64,000 nucleotides of DNA from Paracoccaceae bacterium (GCA_947476475.1 CANJQT010000004.1:25837-89836); one strand, 5' to 3'. Positions 1 to 9,969 are shown, counted from the stretch's first letter. The notes: generated by a model not told the origin, from the sequence alone. Program-made: numbers and translations.

Positions 1-389
1 AGGCCGTCGATGTAGTCGATGGCCATATAAGCCGTCCCGTTGTCCTCGAAGACCTGATGAACGGCGACGATATTGGGATGCACGATCTTGGCAAGATTGT
101 GTGCCTCGCGGACGAACAACTGCACCACCAGCCGCAGGTCGGCCTGATGTGCGCGCGACCGGGCCGCCACGGTTGCTTTGCTGCGCCGACAAAAGGCGTT
201 CGGAAAACATTCCTTGATAACAACGTTCCGTCCCAGGCTGTCCTTGGCAAGATAGGTAATGCCGAAACCGCCGTTATTGAGGAAGCGGGTTATTGTGTAC
301 TGGCCTTGCAGAAGCTTGGTGCCTGGCTGAAGCTCGTCAACCACGCTCACATCTTCTTGCGGAAGTTTAGCAACTTTCTGTTGTGCCAT
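1..389 (-). CDS. Serine/threonine protein kinase, N-terminal part (truncated by window edge)
   Basis: Reverse-strand translation MAQQKVAKLPQEDVSVVDELQPGTKLLQGQYTITRFLNNGGFGITYLAKDSLGRNVVIKECFPNAF...HNLAKIVHPNIVAVHQVFEDNGTAYMAIDYIDG: glycine-rich loop GGFGITYLA, VIKE lysine and HPNIV motif. Not in the ORF track because it runs off the edge. Confidence 0.88.
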   Translation of the reverse strand, partial: MAQQKVAKLPQEDVSVVDELQPGTKLLQGQYTITRFLNNGGFGITYLAKDSLGRNVVIKECFPNAFCRRSKATVAARSRAHQADLRLVVQLFVREAHNLAKIVHPNIVAVHQVFEDNGTAYMAIDYIDG

Positions 390-817
390 TTCAATTCCTT
401 CACGAGCGACGGCCTGTGCCAAGTCGGTTGTGCTCTTTGCCTGCAAGGCCCCGCGCAGGCCTCGCCCGCAGGAAGCTAATTGATCGGCGATCGTTCACAC
501 CTGCGCACCAATTCCTATGCTTTTGATTGATTTCGGAAGGCGGCCAAAATTGGGCGGTGGAAAGGAATTATAAAGGTTCACCAAGGCATCCGGGGCGCTG
601 CAATGCCATGTATCAAGGCCGGTCGCACGGCACGGCGCGGCCCTTGCGGGTCACGAAAGCGCAGGGCGTTTCGTTACGAAGCGTGCCCAGATGCGATACA
701 ATCAATCAAACCGCCTCGCTGGATCATCTTGGGGAAGACACGGTGCGGTCATGCCTTGGGGTTGATTTCATCAACAAATCCTGACCCGCCCGGCGGGCTG
801 GCCGCCACGGCGTTGTT

Positions 818-2029
818 TCAAACCGTCACGGCAATCAAAGGAATGGTCAGCGCCCGCCGCGCGGCTGCCTGCCCGGCATGCAACCCCGTAGCCAGACAGG
901 CCGTCAGAAGGTAGCCACCCGTCGGCGCTTCCCAATCCAGCATTTCGCCGGCGACGAAGACATTCGGCAGGGCGGTCAGTTCTAGTTCGTCGGTCAGGCT
1001 TTGCCGGCTTATCCCGCCCGCCGAAGAAATCGCCTCCTCCAGGGGGCGCGGACCAAGGTGGCGAACAGGCAGATGCTTGATCAGCGCGGCCAGAGCGGCA
1101 GGTGCTTCGGGAAGCGGCCGCGCCCATTCCATGATCAGCGCCAACCGCGGCGGATCCAGCTTAAGCGTTTTTCGCAGGTGATTGGCCAGCGTCTCGCGCC
1201 CGCGCGGACGGGCAAGGCGGGCGGTGACATCGGCAAGCGTCCGGTTGGGCAAAAGGTCAAGATGCAGCACCGCGCCATCGCGAACCGGGGCTGACACGGC
1301 GTAAACCCCGCCTCCCTCGATCCCGCGCGCCGACAGGACGAATTCTGCCTGCACCCTCTGATCGCCGGCGATCAGCGCCGCGCCTTTCAGGGGCTGGCCG
1401 AAGTGGCGCGCCATGTGGGCGGACCAGTCAACGCGAAAGCCGATGTTGGCGGGCCGGAAGGGTTCGATCTGCACATGCTTTTCCGCCAGCCACGGCACCC
1501 AGGCCGCATCCGACCCCAGCCTTGGCCAACTGGCACCGCCTAGCGCCAGAACCGTCACCCCCGGCCGCACCAGACGCGCGCCATCCGGCGTATCAAACCG
1601 CAGATCCCCGCCTTCGAACCCGGTCCAGCGCCAGCGTGTCCGCAGCACCACGCCTTGCGACGAAAGCCGCGCAAGCCAAGCCCGCAGCAACGGCGAGGCC
1701 TTCATCTCAACCGGAAAAACCCGCCCGCTGGATCCGGTGAACAGCTTTTGCCCCAGTCCTTCGGCCCAGTGTCTTACCGCCTCCGGGCCGAAAGCCTGAA
1801 CCATTGGCCGCAACCAGTCGGCGCTGATCTTGCCGGCAAAGGCCGCAGCCGTTTCATCCTTGGTCAGGTTCAGCCCGGACTTGCCCGCCATGAGGAATTT
1901 CCGCGCCACGGTGGGCTTGGCCTCGACCACGACAACCGGCAGCCCGGCGCCCGACAGCGCTTCGGCAGCCATCAGCCCCGCTGGACCCGCGCCGATGACC
2001 AGGGTCGGCAAAACCTCGGGCGCGGTCAT
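818..2029 (-). CDS. FAD-dependent flavoprotein (HI0933/aminoacetone-oxidase-like family)
   Basis: MTAPEVLPTLVIGAGPAGLMAAEALSGAGLPVVVVEAKPTVARKFLMAGKSGLNLT; C-terminal VFVAGEMLDWEAPTGGYLLTACLATG. The longer ORF to 2368 is an upstream extension. Confidence 0.85.
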   Translation of the reverse strand: MTAPEVLPTLVIGAGPAGLMAAEALSGAGLPVVVVEAKPTVARKFLMAGKSGLNLTKDETAAAFAGKISADWLRPMVQAFGPEAVRHWAEGLGQKLFTGSSGRVFPVEMKASPLLRAWLARLSSQGVVLRTRWRWTGFEGGDLRFDTPDGARLVRPGVTVLALGGASWPRLGSDAAWVPWLAEKHVQIEPFRPANIGFRVDWSAHMARHFGQPLKGAALIAGDQRVQAEFVLSARGIEGGGVYAVSAPVRDGAVLHLDLLPNRTLADVTARLARPRGRETLANHLRKTLKLDPPRLALIMEWARPLPEAPAALAALIKHLPVRHLGPRPLEEAISSAGGISRQSLTDELELTALPNVFVAGEMLDWEAPTGGYLLTACLATGLHAGQAAARRALTIPLIAVTV

Positions 2030-2172
2030 GCCGGCTGCCTGCGGCGATCGGGGCAGCCCGCGAAGCGCGTGATACTGTCCGGCTGGCTGTTCATCTGACC
2101 CCCCGCCTTGTTCCTGTGGCGGCCCAGCTCTGGCAAGAAAGGCGGCCTGAGACAAGGCCCTCGCGCCAGGGT

Positions 2173-2982
2173 CTATTTCTGGACGCCTTCGGCCGCGTGC
2201 TGCCAAACGGTCTTGGCCAGAATAACGACGACGACAATGAAAATCAGGATCACAGAGATGGCGGCAATCGCCGGGTCGATATTGTCGCGCAATCCCATCC
2301 ACATCAGCCGCGGCAGCGTGACGGCATTGACCGAGGTGATGAAAAGCGTCACCCCGATTTCCTCCCACGAAAGCACGAAGGTCAACAGCAGTGCAGAAAG
2401 CAGCCCGAACCGGATATTGGGCAGGATGATGCTGCGCACACGAACCATCAGCCCGGCCCCCATCCCCCGCGCGGCCATGTCAATGCGACGGTCCACCTGC
2501 GCAAGGGCCACTGTAATCAACACGACGGCAAAGGGCGCAATCATCACCGAATGCGCCAGCGCGACGCCCGCCCAGGTATCATAGGCGACAAGGTTGTTGA
2601 TCTTGCTCAGCGTGATCAGGAAGAAATACAGCGTCAAAGCCGAAACCACTGGCGGCGCCACCATCGGCAACAGGGCGATGCCCATCAACACCCCGGCATG
2701 GCGTGGCTGCAAGATCCAGATGCCAAGACTGAACGCCAAGGCCAGTGTCGTGGCCAGAAGCGAACTGGCCACCCCGATGCCGATCGACAGGGCGGTGCCC
2801 CTTATCCAGGCAGGATTTTCCAGAAGCGCGCGATAATGGCGCAGCGACCAGTCTCCCTCCGGCAGGGAAAGGTAGCGGTTGGGCGTAAAGGATACCGGAA
2901 TCACCGCAATAAGCGGCATCAGCAGGAACACCGCGACCAGTGCGGCAAGGCAGGCGGCAAGGCGTCCGGGGCGCGTGATCAT
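2173..2982 (-). CDS. ABC transporter permease (PotC-like, spermidine/putrescine family)
   Basis: Multi-TM protein with inner-membrane permease EAA-type loop (MAARGMGAGLMVRVRSIILPNIRFGL); in a four-gene ABC cassette. Confidence 0.87.
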   Translation of the reverse strand: MITRPGRLAACLAALVAVFLLMPLIAVIPVSFTPNRYLSLPEGDWSLRHYRALLENPAWIRGTALSIGIGVASSLLATTLALAFSLGIWILQPRHAGVLMGIALLPMVAPPVVSALTLYFFLITLSKINNLVAYDTWAGVALAHSVMIAPFAVVLITVALAQVDRRIDMAARGMGAGLMVRVRSIILPNIRFGLLSALLLTFVLSWEEIGVTLFITSVNAVTLPRLMWMGLRDNIDPAIAAISVILIFIVVVVILAKTVWQHAAEGVQK

Positions 2983-3800
2983 TGTGGCCTACCGGGGCGG
3001 ACCCGCCGCATCAGAAGCGCCAGCATAGCACCCACGGCCAGCATCAGGATCACGCTGACCGCCGCGCCCAGTCCCCAGTCAGGGCTTTGGAATATCCGCA
3101 GATAAATCAGTTCCGCAGCCATAACGCTGCGTCCGCCGCCAAGGATTGCAGGCGTTACAAAGAACCCCAGTGCAAAGACGAACACCACCAGCGCGGCCCC
3201 CAGAATGCCGGATGCGGTCATCGGCACGAAGATCTGGCCAAACACCCGCGCCCGCCCGGCCCCCATGCCACGCGCAGCAAGCAGCGCCCGCTCGTCCACC
3301 GCGCGCATTGCCGAGGCCAGCGGAAACGCCGCAAACGGGATCAGGAAATGCACCATGCCAACCACGACACCAAATTCGTTGCGCACCATGGTCAGCGGTT
3401 CCGACAGGATCCCCAGCGACTGCATCCACGTGTTCAGAATGCCCTTGTTCGACAAAAGCGCCAGCCAGCCAAATGCCCGCGTCAGCACCGAAATCCAGAA
3501 CGGAATAAGAATGCACAGCTCTACCGCCAAGCGCTGTGCCGGGCTTCCCCGGACCCACAGAAGCGTGATCATGTAGGCCGCGCTGACCGCCGTCAGCGTC
3601 ACCACCGCGCAAATCCGCAAGGTGCGCAAGAACACCGAAAGCACCAAAGGATCGCTCAGCGCTGTCTGGTATTGGCCAAGGCCCGGTTCGGGCAGGGTCA
3701 CGCTCCAGCGCAGGATGCCCAGAAACGGCACCAGATAGGTCAGCACCGTAAACCCGATCAGGGGGGCAATCAGCAGCGCGGATCTGGGCAAGGTGGGCAT
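2979..3800 (-). CDS. ABC transporter permease (PotB-like)
   Basis: Multi-TM; ALLAARGMGAGRARVFGQIFVPMTASGI EAA loop; overlaps the downstream permease by 4 bp. Confidence 0.87.
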   Translation of the reverse strand: MPTLPRSALLIAPLIGFTVLTYLVPFLGILRWSVTLPEPGLGQYQTALSDPLVLSVFLRTLRICAVVTLTAVSAAYMITLLWVRGSPAQRLAVELCILIPFWISVLTRAFGWLALLSNKGILNTWMQSLGILSEPLTMVRNEFGVVVGMVHFLIPFAAFPLASAMRAVDERALLAARGMGAGRARVFGQIFVPMTASGILGAALVVFVFALGFFVTPAILGGGRSVMAAELIYLRIFQSPDWGLGAAVSVILMLAVGAMLALLMRRVRPGRPQ

Positions 3801-3857
3801 GACGACCTTTCAAAGCGAGCGGCCCCCCAGGCGCTTGGCCGGGGGGCCACACAGAAA

Positions 3858-4973
3858 TCAGGCGGAAATGATCGCCAGATACGCATCCAGCGCCGCGCCA
3901 TAGTTCGCTTCGTACCACTCCATGTTCAGCGGAATCTGAAGTGCGAAGTTGGCCGGATCAACCGGATTGAACCGCGCATCCTCTGGTGGCAGCAGGGCGT
4001 CGGTGGCGGGGTTTGCCGGGCCTTGCGCCAGCATCTGGAACATCACCAGCTGTTTCGCCGGATCCTGCGCCGAGGCGATGAACTTCATCGCCGCCTCTGC
4101 CCCGCCGGGATTGCCCTTGATCACCGCCATGGATCCCGGTGCGATCAGGCCCTGATCCCAGATGAACTTGATGTCACCACCCGAGTCGGTCTCGATCAGC
4201 TTGGCGCGGGTCGACCAGACCAGCGCCATCGACGCTTCGCCATTCAGAAGCAGCGACTGGCTTTCGGCCCCGCCGCCCCAATAGGACACGACATTGCCCT
4301 TGAAGGCCTCAAGCTTCTTGTGGGCGCGCTCGATGTCCAGTGGGTAAAGATCCGCCGGGGCAACGCCGTCGCCCATCAACAGCGCCTCCCACATTGCGGC
4401 GCCCCATTTGTACATGCCGCGCTTGCCGGGAAACTTTTCGACGTCAAAGAAATCTGCCATGCTTTTCGGCGGGTTGTCACCGAACTTCTTGGCGTCATAG
4501 GCGATGATGTAGCTGTAGAAATAGCTTGAAGCCGCAAATTCCCAGCCAAAGCCTTCACGGGTCTTTGCCTTGTCGACGACGGCATAGTCGATCGGCTCCA
4601 TCATGCCCTTCTTGCCCAGCGCCTGCGCCGAGAAGGGATCGGCGTCGACGATATCCCAGGCGGGCTTGCCGCTTTCAAACTGCGCCTGGATAGCCCCTTC
4701 GCTGGGGCCGGACCCGTCCTGTTTCACGGTAATTCCGGTTTCGGCCAGGAAAGGCGCGCCATAGGCGGTGTCATAGGCGGTCATCGCATCACCGCCCCAG
4801 TTGACGAACACCAGTTCGCCCGAAGCCGCAAGGACGGGCGCTCCGCGCAGCCCGACGGCGGCAGTTCCCATCATCATCACGGCAAGCTGTGTAAAGCGAC
4901 GGCGAGAAATTTCGCCCTTGCGGGCCTTGTCGGCAAGAATTTCAATCTGGTCAGCTTCGAAGTGGGCGTTCAT
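3858..4973 (-). CDS. ABC transporter substrate-binding protein (polyamine/PotD-like)
   Basis: Twin-arginine-like N-terminus (RRRFTQLAVMMMGTAAVGLRGAPVLAASGELVFVNWGGDAMTAYDTAYGAPFLAETGITV), typical PotD-family start. Confidence 0.87.
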   Translation of the reverse strand: MNAHFEADQIEILADKARKGEISRRRFTQLAVMMMGTAAVGLRGAPVLAASGELVFVNWGGDAMTAYDTAYGAPFLAETGITVKQDGSGPSEGAIQAQFESGKPAWDIVDADPFSAQALGKKGMMEPIDYAVVDKAKTREGFGWEFAASSYFYSYIIAYDAKKFGDNPPKSMADFFDVEKFPGKRGMYKWGAAMWEALLMGDGVAPADLYPLDIERAHKKLEAFKGNVVSYWGGGAESQSLLLNGEASMALVWSTRAKLIETDSGGDIKFIWDQGLIAPGSMAVIKGNPGGAEAAMKFIASAQDPAKQLVMFQMLAQGPANPATDALLPPEDARFNPVDPANFALQIPLNMEWYEANYGAALDAYLAIISA

Positions 4974-5011
4974 GGTCAGTCTCCATTGTTGCGGTGTCGA
5001 AACGATTGCAG

Positions 5012-6082
5012 TTACAGAAAGATGCCTCGGTCAGGCGGCCAAGCGGCCCAGACCGAAGCGCCGATAGTCAGCCCCGTCGGCAAGGCGGCGGTAGGCACCG
5101 ACAGAACCAGCGGAACCTGACCTGCCGAGGCCAGCGAAAGCTGCGTTTCTGCCCCCAGATAAGTCAGATCGCGCAAGGTGGCGGCGATGGCGTTGCCTGT
5201 ATCGGGCCGGGTCAGGCAAAGTGACATATATTCCGGGCGCACGGCAAGAACGCGGCTTGGCGTGCCAGGCATCCCCGCGATGCGCAGGCTTTGGCCTTCG
5301 AAGGAAGCCTGCGCCCCGTCTGGCGTCACGGACACGTCAGATATGTTCAAAATATTGATATCACCAAGAAATTCCGCCACAAACCGATTGGCGGGCCGCT
5401 CGTAAACCTCTTTGGGCGGTGCGATCTGCTGCAAGGTGCCCTTGTCGAATATGGCAACCCGGCTTGACAGCGCCAAAGCCTCGGACTGGTCATGGGTGAC
5501 AAAGACAAAGGTGGTGCCAAGCTCGCGGTGCAGGCGCTTTACCTCGTCCTGCATCTGGCCGCGCAGGTTCTTGTCCAGCGCAGAGAAAGGTTCGTCCAGC
5601 AGCAGGACCGGCGGATCATAGACCAGCGCACGCGCCAGCGCGACCCGCTGCTGCTGGCCCCCCGACAGGCCCGACGGGCGCTTGTGGCTGTGTCCGCCAA
5701 GGCCCACCATTTCAACCATCTCGCCAACCCGGCGTTTGATATCGCTGTCCGTGCGGCCCTGCACCTTCAGGGGGAAGGCAATGTTCTGTTCCACCGTCAT
5801 GTGCGGAAACAGGGCATAGCCCTGAAACACCATGCCAAACGCCCGCGCCTCGGCGGGGGTATTGGTCAGATCGTGACCGTCCAGGGTCAGGCGCCCGGTC
5901 GTTGCCGCTTCAAACCCGGCAAGGATCATCAGAAACGTCGTCTTGCCGGATCCCGATGGGCCCAGAAGCGTCACAAATTCACCGCGCCCGATGGTCAGGC
6001 TAATATCCGTCAGGGCCGCAAACGAGCCAAATGACTTGCCGATTGCCTCGGCGCCAATCTCGGCGGCCTTGATTTTTCTCAC
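5012..6082 (-). CDS. ABC transporter ATP-binding protein (PotA-like)
   Basis: Walker A GPSGSGKTT, signature LSGGQQQRVALARAL, Walker B VLLLDEPFSALD, C-terminal TOBE-like domain. Confidence 0.93.
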   Translation of the reverse strand: MRKIKAAEIGAEAIGKSFGSFAALTDISLTIGRGEFVTLLGPSGSGKTTFLMILAGFEAATTGRLTLDGHDLTNTPAEARAFGMVFQGYALFPHMTVEQNIAFPLKVQGRTDSDIKRRVGEMVEMVGLGGHSHKRPSGLSGGQQQRVALARALVYDPPVLLLDEPFSALDKNLRGQMQDEVKRLHRELGTTFVFVTHDQSEALALSSRVAIFDKGTLQQIAPPKEVYERPANRFVAEFLGDINILNISDVSVTPDGAQASFEGQSLRIAGMPGTPSRVLAVRPEYMSLCLTRPDTGNAIAATLRDLTYLGAETQLSLASAGQVPLVLSVPTAALPTGLTIGASVWAAWPPDRGIFL

Positions 6083-6192
6083 CCGGACTCCCCCTGATGT
6101 TGCGTAAATCGTAATGGCTGTCTGTCCTGCTGGGCAAACGATAGTTTTTCACCGCGACGACAAAGAAAATTTGTCGTTGCGGTGCAGCAGCC

Positions 6193-7092
6193 TCAAACTT
6201 TCGTCAGCGGCAGGTTTTGCAGCCGTTCAGCGCGAAGCCAGTTGCGAAAGGCGACAACGGTCGGACTTTCCGCCAAGGCAAGTGGCACCACCATGTAATA
6301 GGCGCGCGCCAGGCGCACTGTTTGTTCGAACGGCCGCAGAAGCTGCCCGTTGTTCATCGCGTCCTCCGACAGAACCATATCTCCCATCGCGATTCCCTGA
6401 CCGCCCAATGCGGCCGAATAGACCAGGTGCATGTCCGAAAAAACCACGCCGGTTGCCGCAAGGTGCGGGTCCAGCCCGGTTGCCGCAAACCATGTGGCCC
6501 AGTCGTTGTTGTCGGACAAATGCAGCAACCCCAGCCTCAGCACATCGGCCGGCTCGGGCATCCCGCCCAAGCGGTTTACCATTGTCGGGCTGCAAACCGG
6601 GGTGGCCACCACATCAAGAACATGTTCGGCCTGCATGCCGGGAAATTCGCCGTCTCCAAAGGTGATAAACAGGTCAACGTCGGGGTTGTTGACCTCTCCA
6701 AGCCGGCGCGGGGTGACGATCGAAAGGGCAACATCCGGGTAAGCCGAGGTAAAGCGCCCGATCTTGTTGCAAAGCCAGCCCGCGGCAAATCCCGGCGCAC
6801 AGCTGACGTTCAGATTGCCTGCTGTGCCGCGTCCGGTGTTGCGCGCCGCCGATCCTGATATCGCCAGCAGCGCCTGACGTATGTCGTTGGCATAGGCGCG
6901 CCCCTGCGAAGTCAGTTCGACCCGCGTGCCAATGCGGTTCAGCATCTCAAAATCCAGATCGCGCTCAAGCATCCGCAGTTGATGGCTGACGGCAGAGCGG
7001 GTCAGGTTCAGCTCTTCTGCTGCCTGCCACACTGTGCCGTGGCGCGCGAAACTTTCTAGCGCCCGCAGCGCCTGCGTGGATGGAATTCGCAT
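6193..7092 (-). CDS. LysR-family transcriptional regulator (GcvA-like)
   Basis: MRIPSTQALRALESFARHGTVWQAAEELNLTRSAVSHQLRMLERDLDFEMLNRIGTRVELT: LysR HTH. Divergent from the M20 gene. Confidence 0.92.
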   Translation of the reverse strand: MRIPSTQALRALESFARHGTVWQAAEELNLTRSAVSHQLRMLERDLDFEMLNRIGTRVELTSQGRAYANDIRQALLAISGSAARNTGRGTAGNLNVSCAPGFAAGWLCNKIGRFTSAYPDVALSIVTPRRLGEVNNPDVDLFITFGDGEFPGMQAEHVLDVVATPVCSPTMVNRLGGMPEPADVLRLGLLHLSDNNDWATWFAATGLDPHLAATGVVFSDMHLVYSAALGGQGIAMGDMVLSEDAMNNGQLLRPFEQTVRLARAYYMVVPLALAESPTVVAFRNWLRAERLQNLPLTKV

Positions 7093-7239
7093 CGTGATGT
7101 CCCACCTTTAGCATCAGCATAGGCGCTGGATATTCCCGCAGACAAGAGGTTCGGTGAAATTGGTTTGTCGATCTTCAAAAAAGGTTTCACTTCTCGGGCC
7201 GGAGGATAGGCGTATAGGCTTTCGCCAAAGGATGCTCCG

Positions 7240-8823
7240 ATGCCCCAAAGCCCAGCCCAGCTTCATGCCCTGTCCGAGATAGCTGCCCTAGCCAAAGGCC
7301 TGTCGGACGGCGCAGCGACGATCTTTGACTTTGGCGAAACCGCCTGGCGCGAATACCGCTCGGCCGCCTGGTATGTCGAACGGCTGCGCGCCGAAGGCTT
7401 TACGGTCGAGGAAGGCTCTGCCGGAATGCCAACCGCTTTTTGCGCCGATTGGTCGAATGGCCCCGGCCCGGTGATCGGGCTTTATGCGGAATATGACGCG
7501 GTGCCCGGCAACTGTCAGGCGGCGTCAATCCGGCGCGAACCGCGGGCGGGTCTGGGCTATCAGGCCGGCGGCCACACCGATCCGCATTCCGGTTTGGGAA
7601 TGGCGGGTCTTGGGGCTGTTCTGGCGATCAAGGCCGCCATGCAAAAGCACGATATTCCCGGCGGCCTGCGCTTTACCGGCGAGCCAGCGGAAAAGGTCCG
7701 CGGATCAAAGCCCATCCACGCGGCGGCGGGCTATTATGACGGGCTGGCCGCAATCCTGTCCTTCCATCCCTTCTACATGCTTCCGATGTGCAACACCGTG
7801 CGCTGGGACACGCATTGCGGCGCGGCCTACGCGATGATCTACCGGTTCATATGCGATGCGCCCGAAAGCTGGGGCCTGCATGACGGCGCGCCAATCCCGC
7901 AGTCGCATTCCGCAGTGCGGGCGCCCGGCGCCAATGACGCGCTGATGCTGATGTATCAGGCTTCGAAATCCCTGCGCGATTCGATGCTGCCCCATCAGGG
8001 TGGGTGGTCGATCTCGGAAGCGATCCTGACGGCTGGGCAGGCCACCGCTGACAATCTGCCTGCAGGTCTCGCCGAAGTGCAGTACATGATTCGCGTGCCG
8101 ACCATTGCCATGGCCGATCAGGTGACCGCGGCGCTGGATCGCAACGCCGCTGCCGCCGCCGCGATGACCGGTTGCCGGTATGAACGCCATTGGGTCTGCA
8201 AATCCCGGCATGGGTTGGCCAACCACGCCATTGCCACGACGGTGTGGCAGGCGATGCAGGCGGTCGGCGCACCGGTTTGGGACGAGACCGCCAAGGCGGT
8301 AGCGCGCGAGATTCAGGTGGGCCTGGGGATGGAACCTATGGCCGAACCTTTCATCGACGAAATGAGCCGCCTGATTGATCCGCAATCTGCCGAAGCGATC
8401 TTGCGTCACGATCTGCCGCCGTCGCAGTTGAACTCCACCTCCGACGATTACACCGACATGACATGGCATGCGCCGACGGCGCGGTTCTATATCGCCCGCC
8501 CAGCCCTCAAGGCCCCGGCGGGGCAGGCCTATCCCGCATGGGTGATGAACGCGTTGGGCGGAATTCCGGCCACCATCGACCCGATGGTGCAAACTGCGGC
8601 GAAGATACTTGCCCTGTCAGCCCTGCGGCTGCTGGAGGATCCTGCCGCGCGCAACGCAGCGATGGAAGAATTCAAACAGCGCACCGGGGGCGGTATCGGC
8701 GGCAGCAAATGGATCGCGCCACTGTGTGACTATCCCGCCCCCATTCATTTTCGCTGGCCTGAATATGTGACAACCCCGCGTGGGCGCGATTGGTGGATCC
8801 CCTCCACCATGCCCGACGCCTGA
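7240..8823 (+). CDS. M20-family amidohydrolase/peptidase (AbgB-like)
   Basis: VIGLYAEYDAVPGNCQAA, GGHTDPHSGLGMAGLGAVLAIKAAM, FTGEPAEKVRGSKPIHAAAGYYDGLAAILSFHP: M20D/AbgB-like pattern. Confidence 0.8.
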   Translation: MPQSPAQLHALSEIAALAKGLSDGAATIFDFGETAWREYRSAAWYVERLRAEGFTVEEGSAGMPTAFCADWSNGPGPVIGLYAEYDAVPGNCQAASIRREPRAGLGYQAGGHTDPHSGLGMAGLGAVLAIKAAMQKHDIPGGLRFTGEPAEKVRGSKPIHAAAGYYDGLAAILSFHPFYMLPMCNTVRWDTHCGAAYAMIYRFICDAPESWGLHDGAPIPQSHSAVRAPGANDALMLMYQASKSLRDSMLPHQGGWSISEAILTAGQATADNLPAGLAEVQYMIRVPTIAMADQVTAALDRNAAAAAAMTGCRYERHWVCKSRHGLANHAIATTVWQAMQAVGAPVWDETAKAVAREIQVGLGMEPMAEPFIDEMSRLIDPQSAEAILRHDLPPSQLNSTSDDYTDMTWHAPTARFYIARPALKAPAGQAYPAWVMNALGGIPATIDPMVQTAAKILALSALRLLEDPAARNAAMEEFKQRTGGGIGGSKWIAPLCDYPAPIHFRWPEYVTTPRGRDWWIPSTMPDA

Positions 8824-8841
8824 AAACAGGAGACATCCGCA

Positions 8842-9771
8842 ATGCAAACCTACCGCCACGGATCAGAGCCCTTCAGCCTGCAACGCCGCAACCTCAAGGG
8901 TGGCACGAAGCCGCTGGAAGGCTGGGGGTTTCGCAATGAAACCGATCCGCTGACAGACGTGTTGCTGGGGTCACCCGCGCATTTGCGGCATCTGTCAACC
9001 TCGTCCTTGTCGCGCAAGCACCTGCGCGAGGCGCCGTGCAACATACAGGTAGGCCAGGCTCAGCATGCCGAACTGGTTTCGGCATATGAACATTTCGGGG
9101 TGAAGGTGCACATGCATACGCCCTCGCCGGAACTGCCGATGCAGGTCTATGCCCGCGACAGCAGCGTGATGACGCCTTATGGCGCGATCATCACCGCAAT
9201 GGCGAACTGGTGGCGGCGCGGCGAAAACTATGTGGCGATTCGCACCTACGAACAGCTGGGCATCCCGATCTACGACATGGTTACCGCAGGCACATTCGAG
9301 GGTGGTGACTTCAACGTGATCGAAGAAGGTTGCGTGCTGATCGGCTGCGGCGGCGCGCGCACCCAGGAAGAAGGCGCGCGGCAGGTGCAAAGCTGGTTCG
9401 AAGCCGAAGGCTGGGAAACAAGGCTGGCCTTCATCGACGAATACTATGTGCATATTGACCTGATGGTGGTGCCGATCGCCCCGAAACTGACCGCCGTTTG
9501 CCTGGATTGTACCGAGCCGGGCATCGTCGACTGGCTGAAGGCCAAAGGCCACGAGATCATCGACGTGCCTTTCAAGGACACCATGGCGCTGGGCTGCAAT
9601 TTCATGTCGCTGGGCCGCGACCGGGTGATCGCCCCCGCCATCTCGAAGTCGCTGATCGGCCAATTGCGCGCCCGCGGATTCGAGGTCGCCGCAATCGACA
9701 TGTCGGAAATCTCGAAAACCGGCGGCGGCATTCACTGCATGGCGCAGTCGCTGAAGCGCGAAGCGGCATAA
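8842..9771 (+). CDS. Arginine-deiminase-superfamily (amidinotransferase/DDAH-like) guanidino-group-modifying enzyme
   Basis: MQVYARDSSVMTPYG, FEGGDFNVI, YYVHIDLMVVPI (catalytic His region) and C-terminal SKTGGGIHCMAQS (Cys nucleophile region). Substrate cannot be read from sequence. Confidence 0.78.
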   Translation: MQTYRHGSEPFSLQRRNLKGGTKPLEGWGFRNETDPLTDVLLGSPAHLRHLSTSSLSRKHLREAPCNIQVGQAQHAELVSAYEHFGVKVHMHTPSPELPMQVYARDSSVMTPYGAIITAMANWWRRGENYVAIRTYEQLGIPIYDMVTAGTFEGGDFNVIEEGCVLIGCGGARTQEEGARQVQSWFEAEGWETRLAFIDEYYVHIDLMVVPIAPKLTAVCLDCTEPGIVDWLKAKGHEIIDVPFKDTMALGCNFMSLGRDRVIAPAISKSLIGQLRARGFEVAAIDMSEISKTGGGIHCMAQSLKREAA

Positions 9772-9787
9772 GGCTCTTTTTGAAGAA

Positions 9788-9824
9788 GAATGGCGGCGCG
9801 AGAACCGGCGCCGCCATTTTTTAT
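9788..9824 (+). terminator. Putative Rho-independent terminator after the ADI-like gene
   Basis: aatggcggcgc-gagaacc-ggcgccgccatttttta: strong GC stem followed by T-run. Confidence 0.75.
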
Positions 9825-9969
9825 TTGCGGTCTGCGTCATGCCGGATACAAGTGTGGCTGTCCTGAACGGGCAGGCGACATCATGCCGAACCCCTGATTC
9901 CCAGTCGGAATGTCTGGCAGCCAAATGAGATATTGTTGGCGTTTGCTTGTTCACCGACAGGAATAAGAT

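Noticed and set aside
527-914. Small plus-strand ORFs in the 390-817 gap
   Set aside because: No ribosome-binding site or domain; translations look random.
2982-4529. 515-aa plus-strand ORF opposite the ABC permease/binding-protein genes
   Set aside because: Basic, Gln/His/Arg-rich shadow translation without recognisable domains.
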